Assembly (NCBI GenBank): GCA_937890745.1
Contig: CALADH010000061.1
Coordinates: 39,437-103,436 of the forward strand
Length of the DNA: 64,000 nt
Reading direction: 5' to 3'
Source: Scybalocola_A sp900557175
Lineage (GTDB): Bacteria > Bacillota > Clostridia > Lachnospirales > Lachnospiraceae
Shown here in pieces: positions 17,924 through 27,276 of the stretch. The translations under genes were made by a program, and so were the position numbers. The notes beneath the pieces were generated by a model that made no database searches, was not told the DNA's origin, and saw nothing but the letters and a program-made list of their open reading frames with translations. Every line of letters starts with the position of its first letter. Within the stretch, counting starts at the first letter, position 1.

Positions 17924-19117
17924 ATGGACGAAAAGATTTTATTTACATCAGAATCTGTGACAGAAGGCCATCCGGACAAAATGTGCGATGCTATTTCCGA
18001 TGCTATTCTTGATGCTTTAATGGAGAAAGATCCTATGAGCCGTGTTGCCTGCGAGACAGCGGCAACAACAGGACTTGTGCTTGTCATGGGAGAGATTACA
18101 ACAAATGCCTATGTGGATATTCAGAAGATTGTCCGCGACACAGTAAGAGAAATCGGCTACACAAGAGCAAAATATGGTTTTGACGCCGATACATGCGGCG
18201 TGATTGTTGCTTTGGACGAGCAGTCTAAAGACATTGCCATGGGTGTTGATAAGGCACTTGAGGCTAAGGAAAATAAGATGAGTGATGAAGAAATCGAAGC
18301 CATCGGTGCCGGCGATCAGGGTATGATGTTCGGCTATGCTTCCAATGAGACAGAGGAGTATATGCCTTACCCGATTATGCTTGCACATAAGCTGGCGCGT
18401 CAGCTGACAAAGGTTCGCAAGGACGGCACACTGCCTTACTTAAGACCGGACGGAAAGTCACAGGTGACTGTAGAGTACGATAAGGACGGACATCCGGTGC
18501 GCCTTGATGCTGTCGTATTATCAACACAGCATGATGAGAATGTGACACAGGAGCAGATTCACGAAGATATTAAGAAGTATGTGTTTGAGCCTGTACTTCC
18601 GAAGGAAATGGTTGATGCAGATACAAAGTTTTTCATCAATCCGACAGGCCGTTTCGTGATTGGCGGGCCTCACGGCGACAGTGGTCTTACAGGCCGTAAA
18701 ATTATCGTTGATACTTATGGCGGTTACGCGCGTCACGGCGGTGGCGCATTCTCAGGAAAGGACTGCACAAAGGTAGACCGTTCCGCAGCTTACGCCGCAA
18801 GATATGTTGCTAAAAATATTGTTGCCGCAGGTCTTGCAGACAAGTGTGAAATCCAGTTATCCTATGCCATTGGTGTGGCACAGCCGACATCTATCGGCGT
18901 TGATACATTCGGCACAGGAAAGCTTGAAGATACAAAGCTTGTAGAAATTGTCAGAGAAAATTTTGATTTAAGACCGGCAGGCATCATTAAAATGCTTGAT
19001 TTGAGACGTCCGATTTATAAACAGACAGCAGCTTACGGTCATTTTGGCCGCAATGATGTCAGTCTTCCTTGGGAAAACATTGACAAGGCTGAAGAATTAA
19101 AGAAATATCTGGCATAA
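17924..19117 (+). CDS. metK: S-adenosylmethionine synthetase
   Basis: MetK makes SAM from methionine and ATP. The 397-residue protein has the signatures TSESVTEGHPDKMCDAISDA at the start, GAGDQGMMFGYA in the middle and GGGAFSGKDCTKVDRSAAY toward the end. Metal and phosphate residues appear intact. GGAGAGA precedes the ATG. It lies alone behind a SAM-I riboswitch, a classic feedback arrangement, and a hairpin follows the stop codon. Confidence 0.97.
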   Translation: MDEKILFTSESVTEGHPDKMCDAISDAILDALMEKDPMSRVACETAATTGLVLVMGEITTNAYVDIQKIVRDTVREIGYTRAKYGFDADTCGVIVALDEQSKDIAMGVDKALEAKENKMSDEEIEAIGAGDQGMMFGYASNETEEYMPYPIMLAHKLARQLTKVRKDGTLPYLRPDGKSQVTVEYDKDGHPVRLDAVVLSTQHDENVTQEQIHEDIKKYVFEPVLPKEMVDADTKFFINPTGRFVIGGPHGDSGLTGRKIIVDTYGGYARHGGGAFSGKDCTKVDRSAAYAARYVAKNIVAAGLADKCEIQLSYAIGVAQPTSIGVDTFGTGKLEDTKLVEIVRENFDLRPAGIIKMLDLRRPIYKQTAAYGHFGRNDVSLPWENIDKAEELKKYLA

Positions 19118-19153
19118 GATGCCTGTACAAAAAACCGAATAATATTTTAGTCA

Positions 19154-19190
19154 AAGGCCGTGTGCGATATTTTTTCGTATGCGGCCTTCT
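19154..19190 (+). terminator. Terminator after metK
   Basis: AAGGCCG pairs with CGGCCTT, extended by wobble pairs, around an AT-rich loop. The following tract (CTTCTTAAA) is only weakly T-rich, so efficiency may be modest. Confidence 0.55.
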
Positions 19191-19551
19191 TAAATGGTGG
19201 AATTTCAGAAAAATGTGATAAATATAGGATTGGAACTTATTGAACAAAATTTGACAGTTTACAAAAAATGTCAATTTTATAAAAACACATGGGCAAATCA
19301 TACTAAAAAATGAAAATTTAGAAAATTTTCAGATATGTATAAACATCTAATTGGAAACTCTTAAAACATAGTAAATACCGGGAATAAATGGGGAAAATAT
19401 ATAAAAATAATGTTAAAACCGTGTTGAAAATGTATAAAATGTTGAAAACAAAAAACGAAAGACTGAAAAAATTTTGAATATTTACTAAAAACAAAAGCAC
19501 ATATAAGATATGGGATATAAATTAACTTTTATCACAGAAAGGGAGATCTTT
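19191..19551 (+). promoter_or_regulatory. AT-rich control region of the sugar ABC cassette
   Basis: This gap between metK and the sugar-binding lipoprotein holds no gene that I can support. It contains an inverted repeat TTGACA/TGTCAA at 19251-19272. Three copies of TGTTRAAAA begin at 19411, 19422 and 19440. A weak promoter candidate, TTTACT-17-TAAGAT, lies at 19481-19509, just before the ribosome site. Direct repeats of this kind suit an AraC-type activator, and an AraC-type gene lies at the end of the cassette. The assignment is tentative. Confidence 0.4.
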
Positions 19552-20931
19552 ATGAAAACAAAACGTATCATGGCCTTACTATTGGCAGCAAGTATAGCAG
19601 TACTTGGGGGATGCAATTCAAGTGGAGCAGGTGAAAGTAAGAATAATGCTTCTGAAGGAAACAATACATCAGGAGGAGAGGAGACAGTACTTACATTTAC
19701 TTACAAGCAATCGGCGTCAAATGACCCACTGGAAGCATGGCTTAATGAAGAAAAAATTATTGAAAAATTTGAAGCCGAACATCCGGGATGTAAGATTGAA
19801 CTGTCACCTATTTCATCTTCAGAGGGTGATTATGCGACATTGCTGGCATTACAGCTCTCATCAGAGAGCACAGCGCCGGATATTTTTATGGAGGATACTT
19901 ACATGACAGCAACAGATGCGGCCAGTGGATATTTGGCATGTCTTGACGAGTATCTGAATGAATGGGAAGATTGGGATAAGTATCTTGACGGAACAAAAGC
20001 AGCTGTAAAAGGGACAGATGGAAAAATCTATGGTATTCCTGTATCTACAGACTCAAGAGGAATTTTCTATAATAAAAAGGTTTTAGAAAAAGCCGGATAC
20101 AGCATTCCGTGGCAGCCGAAAAACTGGGCAGAAATTGTTGAGGCGGCACGCAAAATCGAAGAAACACAGGAAGGTGTTTCAGGGCTTTCAATGATAGTAA
20201 GTACAAGCAGCGGCGAAGGTGTTTCAATGCAGACCTTTGAACAGCTTTTATATGGTACAGGAGACCAGCTGTATAATGACGGAAAATGGCTTGTAAAGAG
20301 TCAGGGATTGTTAGATACATTTTCTTTTATCAGTGACGCATTTTCAGAAGGTGTGACAGTGGATATAGATACAGCGCTTTCAAAAGACACCCAGACTCAG
20401 AGAGACCTTGCAGATGGAAAACTGGGAATGGCATTTAATGTATGCACATTAGCAAGTTCATGGCTGCCTACAGGTGATTATCCTGTGGAAAATGTAGAAG
20501 ATGTTATTGGCATGGCTGCGATGCCGACACAAAACGGCGGAGACCCTGCGACTGTAACAATGAGCGGCGGTTGGTCATGGGCTGTATCCAGTTATTGTGA
20601 AAACAAAGATTTGGCAGCAGAATTTTTGAAATTCTGCGGAAGTCAGGAAAATGCTACAGGAAGAAGTCTTTATGACGGACGTATGTCACCGAGAGTTGAT
20701 TCCTTAGAGGTTGAGGAATATGGAAAACGTCCATATATTAATGAAATAACAAAGTACATGGAAAATTCATTTGTACGTCCGAAAAACGAAAATTATGCAA
20801 TGGTATCAACTCAGATTCAGACGATTGTTGAAGAAGTTGCAAGCGGCGCATTGACAGCAGAAGAAGCTATGAATGAATATGCGTCCCGTGTGACAGGAAT
20901 TGTCGGAGAAGACAATGTAGAAGAAAAATAA
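19552..20931 (+). CDS. Sugar ABC transporter substrate-binding lipoprotein (CUT1 type)
   Basis: An extracellular solute-binding protein of family 1. The ATG used follows AAAGGGAG; an in-frame ATG 42 bases upstream has no ribosome site. The 459-residue protein opens with a lipoprotein signal (KTKRIMALLLAAS) and lipobox LGGC with Cys21, then a Ser/Gly/Asn linker. The mature part has the family pattern of an early EKFEAEHPG, then PDIFMEDTY and YGIPVSTDSRGIFYNKKVLEKAG. It is the first gene of a cassette with two permeases and no ATPase; such systems usually share an MsmK-like ATPase encoded elsewhere. The sugar is unknown. Confidence 0.88.
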   Translation: MKTKRIMALLLAASIAVLGGCNSSGAGESKNNASEGNNTSGGEETVLTFTYKQSASNDPLEAWLNEEKIIEKFEAEHPGCKIELSPISSSEGDYATLLALQLSSESTAPDIFMEDTYMTATDAASGYLACLDEYLNEWEDWDKYLDGTKAAVKGTDGKIYGIPVSTDSRGIFYNKKVLEKAGYSIPWQPKNWAEIVEAARKIEETQEGVSGLSMIVSTSSGEGVSMQTFEQLLYGTGDQLYNDGKWLVKSQGLLDTFSFISDAFSEGVTVDIDTALSKDTQTQRDLADGKLGMAFNVCTLASSWLPTGDYPVENVEDVIGMAAMPTQNGGDPATVTMSGGWSWAVSSYCENKDLAAEFLKFCGSQENATGRSLYDGRMSPRVDSLEVEEYGKRPYINEITKYMENSFVRPKNENYAMVSTQIQTIVEEVASGALTAEEAMNEYASRVTGIVGEDNVEEK

Positions 20932-20938
20932 GATAAAA

Positions 20939-20977
20939 CAGGCTTTTGCACAGCGTATGGGTTCGTGCAAAAGCCTG
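20939..20977 (+). other. Intercistronic hairpin between binding protein and permease genes
   Basis: CAGGCTTTTGCAC and GTGCAAAAGCCTG form a perfect 13-base stem with a 13-base loop eight bases after the lipoprotein stop. No T-run follows. Hairpins here commonly stabilise the upstream binding-protein mRNA or reduce read-through, so the binding protein is made in excess over the permeases. Confidence 0.75.
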
Positions 20978-20993
20978 AATATGGAGAATGCTT

Positions 20994-21881
20994 ATGAAAA
21001 AAATGAAACCAACACGTCAGGAGAAAAAAGCAATTATTTATCTTTTGCCGGCAATCCTATTGCTGTTGTTCTTCTTTTTATGGCCAATCATATTAAGTTG
21101 TTTTTATTCGATGACGGATATGACGTTAAGTGGGACAAAAGCTCAAAATTACAATTTTGTAGGGTTTTCTAATTTCACGAGATTATTTTCAGACCCTCTT
21201 TTTAAAACAAGCTTTATGAATACGGTTATTTTCCTTGTTTTTTCGGCAATTATAGGACAGCTTGTGCTTGGATTTATTATTGCCTTTTTAATGAAGGAAA
21301 AAAGAAAGGGCTTCAGAAGCTTTACAGGAATGTCTGTGTTAATCGGTTGGATTATGCCGGAGGTCGTTGTAGCGCTGTGCTGGGTAGCATTTTTTGCAAA
21401 AGACGGCACACTGAATGTGATTTTAAACAATACGGGAATTTTGAGCGAGCCGTTGTCATGGCTGTACAAATTTCCGATGATGACAACAATTGTTGCAAAT
21501 ATTTGGCACGGTACGGCATTTTCTATGATGCAGTTTCAGGCGGCACTTGATGATATTTCGGGAGAGGTTGAAGAATCGGCCGAATTGGATGGTGCATCCG
21601 GCATAAAAAAGATGTTTTATATTACAATACCGCTTGTAAAGAATACGATTATGACATGTATGAGTTTAATTACGTTAAAAACATTATCTGTATTCGGCTT
21701 AATCTATGCAATGACCGGCGGCGGCCCGGGAACAAAAACAACAACGTTATCTATTTATATGTATAAGCAGGCATTCGGAAGCTATCAGATGGGATACGGA
21801 ACAGCCATTGCCCTGATTATGCTTGTGATAGGTATTATATTTAGCTGTATTTATATGAAATTGTCAAAAACAAAGTTGTAG
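20994..21881 (+). CDS. Sugar ABC transporter permease (MalF/UgpA type)
   Basis: Integral membrane subunit with six predicted helices. The start chosen is the ATG seven bases after GGAG, giving 295 residues; an ATG six bases upstream lies too close to that site. The EAA loop that contacts the ATPase is visible as EESAELDGASGIKKMFYITIPLVKNT. GGGPGTKTTTLSIYMYKQAF near the C-terminus is typical of this subunit. It works with the lipoprotein upstream and the second permease downstream. Confidence 0.88.
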   Translation: MKKMKPTRQEKKAIIYLLPAILLLLFFFLWPIILSCFYSMTDMTLSGTKAQNYNFVGFSNFTRLFSDPLFKTSFMNTVIFLVFSAIIGQLVLGFIIAFLMKEKRKGFRSFTGMSVLIGWIMPEVVVALCWVAFFAKDGTLNVILNNTGILSEPLSWLYKFPMMTTIVANIWHGTAFSMMQFQAALDDISGEVEESAELDGASGIKKMFYITIPLVKNTIMTCMSLITLKTLSVFGLIYAMTGGGPGTKTTTLSIYMYKQAFGSYQMGYGTAIALIMLVIGIIFSCIYMKLSKTKL

Positions 21882-21893
21882 GTGGGATAAAAT

Positions 21894-22718
21894 ATGAAGA
21901 AAAAAAAGAGAGTTGTTTTTATACAATACATAATATTGGGAATTATCGCTGTCATATTTATTGTTCCGATGCTTTGGCTGTTTTTGGCATCAATCAATCC
22001 GTCTGCAAGTGCAGGAATTTCTCTGCCGAAGAATCCGACATTGGATAATTATTTGGCGGTATTTACGAATAAGGATAACTTACGGGGATTTGCAAATAGT
22101 TTTTACATGTCTATTTTGACATCGGTTGTTACGGTGATTGTTTCTATGCTGGCTGCCTATCCGCTGTCCAGATATAAACTTAGAGGAAAAGCAAAATTTT
22201 TATATATTATTTTGTTTATGACATCTCTGCCGATTAATGCCATATTAGTACCGGTGTTTAAAATGTTTATCACATTAAATATGCAGGATAATCTTGTGAG
22301 CATCGCCCTTTTTATGGCAGCGACAAATCTTCCGTACGGTATATGGATGACAAAGAATTTTATGGATTCTGTTCCGGTAACACTGGAGGAGGCTGCGAAG
22401 GTTGACGGTGCGGGTGCTTCGGCTGTCTTGAGAAGGGTTATTATGCCATTAATGAAACCGGGTATTTTTACAGTATTGATTTATGTTTTTACAGGTGTGT
22501 GGGGCAATTTCTTCACGCCGTTTATTTTACTGCAGTCATCGACAAAATATCCGGCAGCCGTAAGAATTTACCAATATTTTCAGGATGGCGGTATGATTGA
22601 ATATGGGCGTTTGGCAGCTTATTCGGTCATTTACATGATGCCTTGCGTTGTTTTATATATGTTCGCACAGAAATTCATGTCGAAAGGCTTTGCGATGGGA
22701 GGTGCCGATAAGGGATGA
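21894..22718 (+). CDS. Sugar ABC transporter permease (MalG/UgpE type)
   Basis: Second permease of the cassette, 274 residues, six predicted helices. The EAA loop reads LEEAAKVDGAGASAVLRRVIMPLMKPG. The N-terminus has VPMLWLFLASINPS and NYLAVFTN, typical of MalG-like subunits, and the C-terminus ends KFMSKGFAMGGADKG. It overlaps the next start codon by four bases, so translation is probably coupled. No ATP-binding subunit is encoded nearby. Confidence 0.88.
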   Translation: MKKKKRVVFIQYIILGIIAVIFIVPMLWLFLASINPSASAGISLPKNPTLDNYLAVFTNKDNLRGFANSFYMSILTSVVTVIVSMLAAYPLSRYKLRGKAKFLYIILFMTSLPINAILVPVFKMFITLNMQDNLVSIALFMAATNLPYGIWMTKNFMDSVPVTLEEAAKVDGAGASAVLRRVIMPLMKPGIFTVLIYVFTGVWGNFFTPFILLQSSTKYPAAVRIYQYFQDGGMIEYGRLAAYSVIYMMPCVVLYMFAQKFMSKGFAMGGADKG

Positions 22719-23896
22719 TGAATACCGATGATTTTTTATTAAACTGTAAAACTTGTGAGAATATTAAAAAATATTGCAATAGTATGAAATGCACAATATA
22801 TCTTATAGAAAATGTAGAAAAAATTGTGTTTGATACTTATATTCAGCAGGCACTGCAGATTTATGGAAAACCTTATGATTTCAGAGAAATAAGAGATAAT
22901 AGTTTTTATACCTTTTTTTACGAAGATACAGAGCTTCATACCTATTATACGGGGCATGATAGAAAAATTCATATTATTATTGATGAGAATGCTGTAAAAT
23001 ATGAGCGGTCAGTTTCGAGAAATGGATGCTGTGAAACGGAACTTTATCAATTTGAATTAGATTACAGAAGAATTGACTGTGGTATGTGTTATATTGTAAA
23101 ATGCAATGACGGAACATTTTTTATAGTTGACAGTGCACATATGTTTTCTGAAAATGATCATATAAGACTTCATAATTTTCTTCGTAAACATACGAAGAAT
23201 GAAAAAGATATTGTTATTTCCGGTTGGTTTTTATCTCATGGACATCAGGATCATATTGTAAAATTTATGGATTTTATCGAAGCTGGATTTGATGATGTAA
23301 AAATTCAGAAGGTTTATTACAATTTTCCTTCTATATCTGTGGCAGGGGCAGAACAGTGGAAGACAGATGATAAAGTGACAATGCAGGAATTTTGGCAGTT
23401 AATGGAGAAGCATACAGAATTTGATAAGATTTATTTACATACAGGTCAAAGATTTTGTGTCAGTAATCTGCAATTTACGGTATTGTCAACTCATGAAGAC
23501 TTGTGTTCCCGTCCGTTAGAGTGTTATAATGACTCATCGACAGTACTAATGATGGAGGCAGAAGAAAACAAGGTTATTTTTTTGGGAGATGCCAATTATT
23601 TTGCGTGTTCTGAAATGATAGCAAGATATGGAAAATATTTAAAATCTGATATTGTGCAGGTGGCTCATCATGGCTTTAATGGGGCAAATGCAGGAGTTTA
23701 TTATATGATAGAGGCTGCTACAGCTTTATATGCAACTGAAAGAAAGGTTTTTGAAAAGATATTATTTTCAGAAGCGAATAAAACTGTGATGTATCTTTCG
23801 AAAGAATATTTTATTGCAGGTGACGGTACTGTGAAAATGAAAATGCCGTATAGAGCAGGAGAAGCTGTCTGCAGCGAAAAAGAAATAGGCTTATAA
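22715..23896 (+). CDS. Metallo-beta-lactamase-fold hydrolase in the sugar cassette
   Basis: 393 residues. The first 120 have no recognised domain; the rest has an MBL fold with the metal motif SHGHQDH (His175, His177, Asp179, His180), FLGDANYF and VAHHGFNG in order, all expected for a two-metal hydrolase. There is no signal peptide, so it is cytoplasmic. Its coupling to the permease gene suggests action on the imported substrate or a derived signal, but the substrate is unknown. The first Met is followed by a second; either may be used. Codon use is AT-rich like the regulator that follows. Confidence 0.7.
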   Translation: MMNTDDFLLNCKTCENIKKYCNSMKCTIYLIENVEKIVFDTYIQQALQIYGKPYDFREIRDNSFYTFFYEDTELHTYYTGHDRKIHIIIDENAVKYERSVSRNGCCETELYQFELDYRRIDCGMCYIVKCNDGTFFIVDSAHMFSENDHIRLHNFLRKHTKNEKDIVISGWFLSHGHQDHIVKFMDFIEAGFDDVKIQKVYYNFPSISVAGAEQWKTDDKVTMQEFWQLMEKHTEFDKIYLHTGQRFCVSNLQFTVLSTHEDLCSRPLECYNDSSTVLMMEAEENKVIFLGDANYFACSEMIARYGKYLKSDIVQVAHHGFNGANAGVYYMIEAATALYATERKVFEKILFSEANKTVMYLSKEYFIAGDGTVKMKMPYRAGEAVCSEKEIGL

Positions 23897-23946
23897 TTCT
23901 ATATGGCAGAATTTGGATTAAAGATCGGCAGAAAGAGGGGACAAGT

Positions 23947-26212
23947 ATGAAAAAGATTAATAAATCCGAGAAGGTTGTTGTTATAAAAGTGATTATGTTC
24001 TACTCGATTATTTGTCTCCTTTTATTTGCGGCGTTATCTTTGGCTTTTTACGCACTAACATGTCAATTGATTTCTTCGGAGGAAAAAAATGCCCGGAAGA
24101 AGTTGGAAAATGAGGTGCAGGAAGTTTATACATCTATGGAAAATCAAATTAAGCGGGCAAATACAGTTTGCTATTCTTTGATTCAAAATGAGAATTTTAA
24201 TTATATTATCAATAATCCATCGGGAAATCAGCTGACAAATGCGATTAGTAAACTTGGAAGACAGATTAATATAGAGGCCGTAAGTGATGGTTTTATTGAA
24301 GATATCATTATACATTTCAATTCGGGTGAGGGGATTGATGTAGGTTTAGTTGGTCGTGTTGATAAAATTTTTGGGGAAAGCCCTGAATTATGGGAAAGAT
24401 ATTTTAATGGTAAGGAATATACTGGTGGAAAAATAGAATGTACGAGTGACGGCGATTTGTGTTTTGTTCAGACGTATCCTGTTACGCAGCGTGAGGAAGG
24501 TGTGAGAAGTACATTTGTTATTAAGTTCAGAAAAAATATGCTTTCCAATTTATCGTCAGGCCTTGAGAATGAAACAATTAATGAAAAAATTTTGTCGATT
24601 GTTGATTTAAAAACAAATAAAATAGCTGTGAATACAAAATGGTCTGAATTCGCGGAATTAGATATGGATTTTTTTAATGATAATCAGGGATATAAAAAAA
24701 TCGGGAGGAATTTGATTGCTTATAAGAAAAGTGGGATGATTCCAATCGCATATGTAGCAATTGAGCCTGAAACTGATTTGAAAACAGCGGTTAAGAAGAT
24801 TATATTGTTGTCCATCGGTATGCTGATTTTATGTGTGGCACTGTGTTTTACGCTAATTGGCGTAGGCATTTGGCGCTCTTATAATCCTTTGCGACAATTA
24901 CTTGCATTGGTCAATCATGACAGTGGAAGGAAAGGAATTTTCGCGGGTTCATATTCAGAAATCCGAAGCGTAATTTTACGAGAATTTATATAAAGAAAAA
25001 AACGCGATAGAAAAAAGAAAGTTATTTTGTGCCATGTTAGAAAATAAAAAAAGCAGTGATGAGGCTATACTCAAAAGTGCTCATGATATAGGGGTATATC
25101 CTGAAAAAGGTTTTAATTGTTTTGTCTATATGTACTTCGTTGATATTACGGCATACTTTTCTGAAGATAATGGAAAAGAAAGCGATGAACTTCCAATGCG
25201 TTTTTGCGAGGCGTTTTTAATCAAACTTATGGAGGAAAACTATAAAGTAGTTAGTATACCTTATCAGGACAGAATTATATTTTGTCTTAGTACAGAGGAA
25301 AATAATGCAGAAAATAACGGTCAGGTGTTGAAAAACAGCCTTAAACAGATTCAAAATCTTTTAAGAGAGCGATATGCAATTGATACTTTAACAGCGGTTT
25401 CTAATTATCATATAGGTGTTAAAGGGCTAAGAAATGGTTTTAAGGAAGTAAGCAGGATGATAAGGCATCTTAAATTTATGGGTAATAGAAGCTTAACTGT
25501 AGATTATTCAGCGGTTAGTTTAGGATGTGAAAATCGAATATACATACATCCAGTGAAGGAAGAAGCATATCTTGAGAATTATATTAAATCGGGAGATATT
25601 ACAAAGGCTAAGGAAACTTTTTCACATATTATGAAAGATTATTACAGCAATTCAGAGCTTTCACCTCAGGTGTATAAACTAAGACTTTATTCTTTGTTGG
25701 GACGAATTTTAGATAGTGTCAGTTATACTCAAGTATTGAAAGAAAATAAGACGACAGATGATGTGGATATGTATGTCGATTTGATTGAGTTTGATAACAT
25801 TGATGAGTTTTGCAATAAGATTAATATGCTTTTAGAACAGGTAGAAAACTGTAATCAATGTGAAGAAGGGAATTTAGAAAAGGATTTTGTGAAAAATGTG
25901 AAGAATATTATTGTGACACATTATATGGATTATAATTTGAATGTAACTTCAATTGCTGAATCTTTAAATAAAAATCTTGATTTTGTATCGCGGAATTTTA
26001 AGAAAAATACAGGCGAGGGCTTGTTGGACTATATTCAAAAAATCAGAGTAGATAAGGCGAAGCAATTTTTTATGGAAGACGAAGCTTTATCTGTTCAGCA
26101 AGTGGCAAATATGGTGGGATATGTCAGTTGTGAATCTTTCATACGTGTATTTAAAAATAAAGAAGGCACAACTCCCGGACGTTATAAAAGTAGTATAAAA
26201 AATAAAATATAA
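23947..26212 (+). pseudogene. Membrane-anchored AraC-type sensor regulator, split by a +1 frameshift
   Basis: Two adjacent frames form one protein. The first (to 24993) has TM1 at about residues 12-35, a long extracytoplasmic sensor region, TM2 at about 280-305 and a cytoplasmic start (PLRQLL). The second (ATG at 25034 to 26212) has a cytoplasmic middle region and an AraC DNA-binding domain (NVTSIAESLNKNLDFVSRNF, then VQQVANMVGYVSCESFIRVFKNKEGTTPGRYK). Removing one T from TTTT at 24974-24977 joins them smoothly (SVIYENLYKEKNAIEKRKLF), giving about 754 residues, normal for this family. It may be a real mutation, a phase-variable site or a base-calling error. The intact form would be expected to sense the sugar and activate the cassette. 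Confidence 0.8.
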
Positions 26213-26240
26213 AGAAAACTGAGCCGTTTAAGCCCACTTT

Positions 26241-26280
26241 TCCCCTGTGATTTTTAAATAAATTGCAGGGGATTTTCTCT
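26241..26280 (+). terminator. Terminator at the end of the sugar cassette
   Basis: TCCCCTG pairs with CAGGGGA, extended inward by AT and wobble pairs, followed by TTTTCTCTTTT. Confidence 0.75.
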
Positions 26281-26305
26281 TTTACAGGCAGCCTTTAAAA
26301 TGCCA

Positions 26306-26335
26306 TTGACCGTATAAAGTATTATCCTATATAAT
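26306..26335 (+). promoter_or_regulatory. Predicted promoter of psd-murF
   Basis: TTGACC, 18 bases, then TATAAT, about 50 bases before the psd start codon. Confidence 0.6.
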
Positions 26336-26384
26336 AATGTAGAACATAATATATTTGTGAGAGTTTTTAAAGGTGGAATTATAA

Positions 26385-27257
26385 ATGAAATATAGAGACA
26401 GAGACGGCGTAAGCTATGATGGGGATAATGGGCAGGACAAGTTTCTGAAACAGCTTTACGGGACTGTTTTGGGGCGGATGGCAGTGAAGCTTTTGTGCCA
26501 CCCTATAGTATCGAAAATCGGCGGATATCTTTTAAATACAAGACTGTCAAAATTGGGCATACGTCCGTTTATTAAAAATAATCATATTGATATGTCGGAA
26601 TATGAGCCGGTTTCCTATCGTTCATACAATGACTTTTTTAAGCGGAGGATTAAGCCGGGAAAGCGTCCGGTCAATATGGCAGACGACGTATTCATCAGTC
26701 CGTGCGATGCGAAGCTGTCCGTATACAGGATAAATAAAGATAGTGTTTTTTCAATTAAAAATTCAGAGTATACAGTGTCGTCCCTTCTTAGGAACAAGCG
26801 CCTTTCGGATGCCTTTGAGGGCGGTTACTGTTTTTTATTCCGTCTGACAGTCGATGACTATCATCGGTTTTGTTACGTGGACAGCGGGCGCAAAAGCAGG
26901 AACTTTAAAATTCCGGGCTGCCTTCATACGGTGAATCCGGCGGCGCTTGATTTTGCCGATGTGTATAAGGAAAACAGCCGGGAATATACGGTGATCCGGA
27001 CTGAAAATTTCGGAGATATCGTTCAGATGGAGGTCGGCGCCATGATGGTCGGGCGAATCGTCAACCATGACACAAAAGGATATGTCTGCCGCGGCAATGA
27101 AAAAGGTTATTTTGAATTTGGCGGCTCGACAGTCATAGTACTTGTGAAAAAGAATGTCGTCAGTGTCCGCATGGATATTTTAAAAAATATGAAGGACGGC
27201 TATGAGACTAAAGTAAAGTTGGGCGAGGAGGTTGCCTATAAGCTTGATAAATTTTAA
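26385..27257 (+). CDS. psd: Phosphatidylserine decarboxylase
   Basis: Psd converts phosphatidylserine to phosphatidylethanolamine at the membrane and carries a pyruvoyl group made by self-cleavage. The 290-residue proenzyme has the cleavage site FGGST near residue 253, the family blocks YRSYNDFFKRRIKPGKRP, PCDAKLS and TVDDYHRFCYVDSG with its His, and VGAMMVGRIVNH before the cleavage site. Length and motif fit the longer clostridial form. It is followed after 19 bases by murF, so the two envelope genes probably form one operon. Confidence 0.92.
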   Translation: MKYRDRDGVSYDGDNGQDKFLKQLYGTVLGRMAVKLLCHPIVSKIGGYLLNTRLSKLGIRPFIKNNHIDMSEYEPVSYRSYNDFFKRRIKPGKRPVNMADDVFISPCDAKLSVYRINKDSVFSIKNSEYTVSSLLRNKRLSDAFEGGYCFLFRLTVDDYHRFCYVDSGRKSRNFKIPGCLHTVNPAALDFADVYKENSREYTVIRTENFGDIVQMEVGAMMVGRIVNHDTKGYVCRGNEKGYFEFGGSTVIVLVKKNVVSVRMDILKNMKDGYETKVKLGEEVAYKLDKF

Positions 27258-27276
27258 TAGCAGGAGGATTTGATGA

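Noticed and set aside
19405..19452. Catabolite-response (cre) site
   Set aside because: The region near the central CG does not match the cre consensus at enough positions; direct repeats fit better.
23947..26212. Two-gene reading: separate membrane sensor and stand-alone AraC regulator
   Set aside because: The second frame stays open upstream of its first ATG back to the T-run. No ribosome site precedes that ATG, and the joined product has the normal family length.
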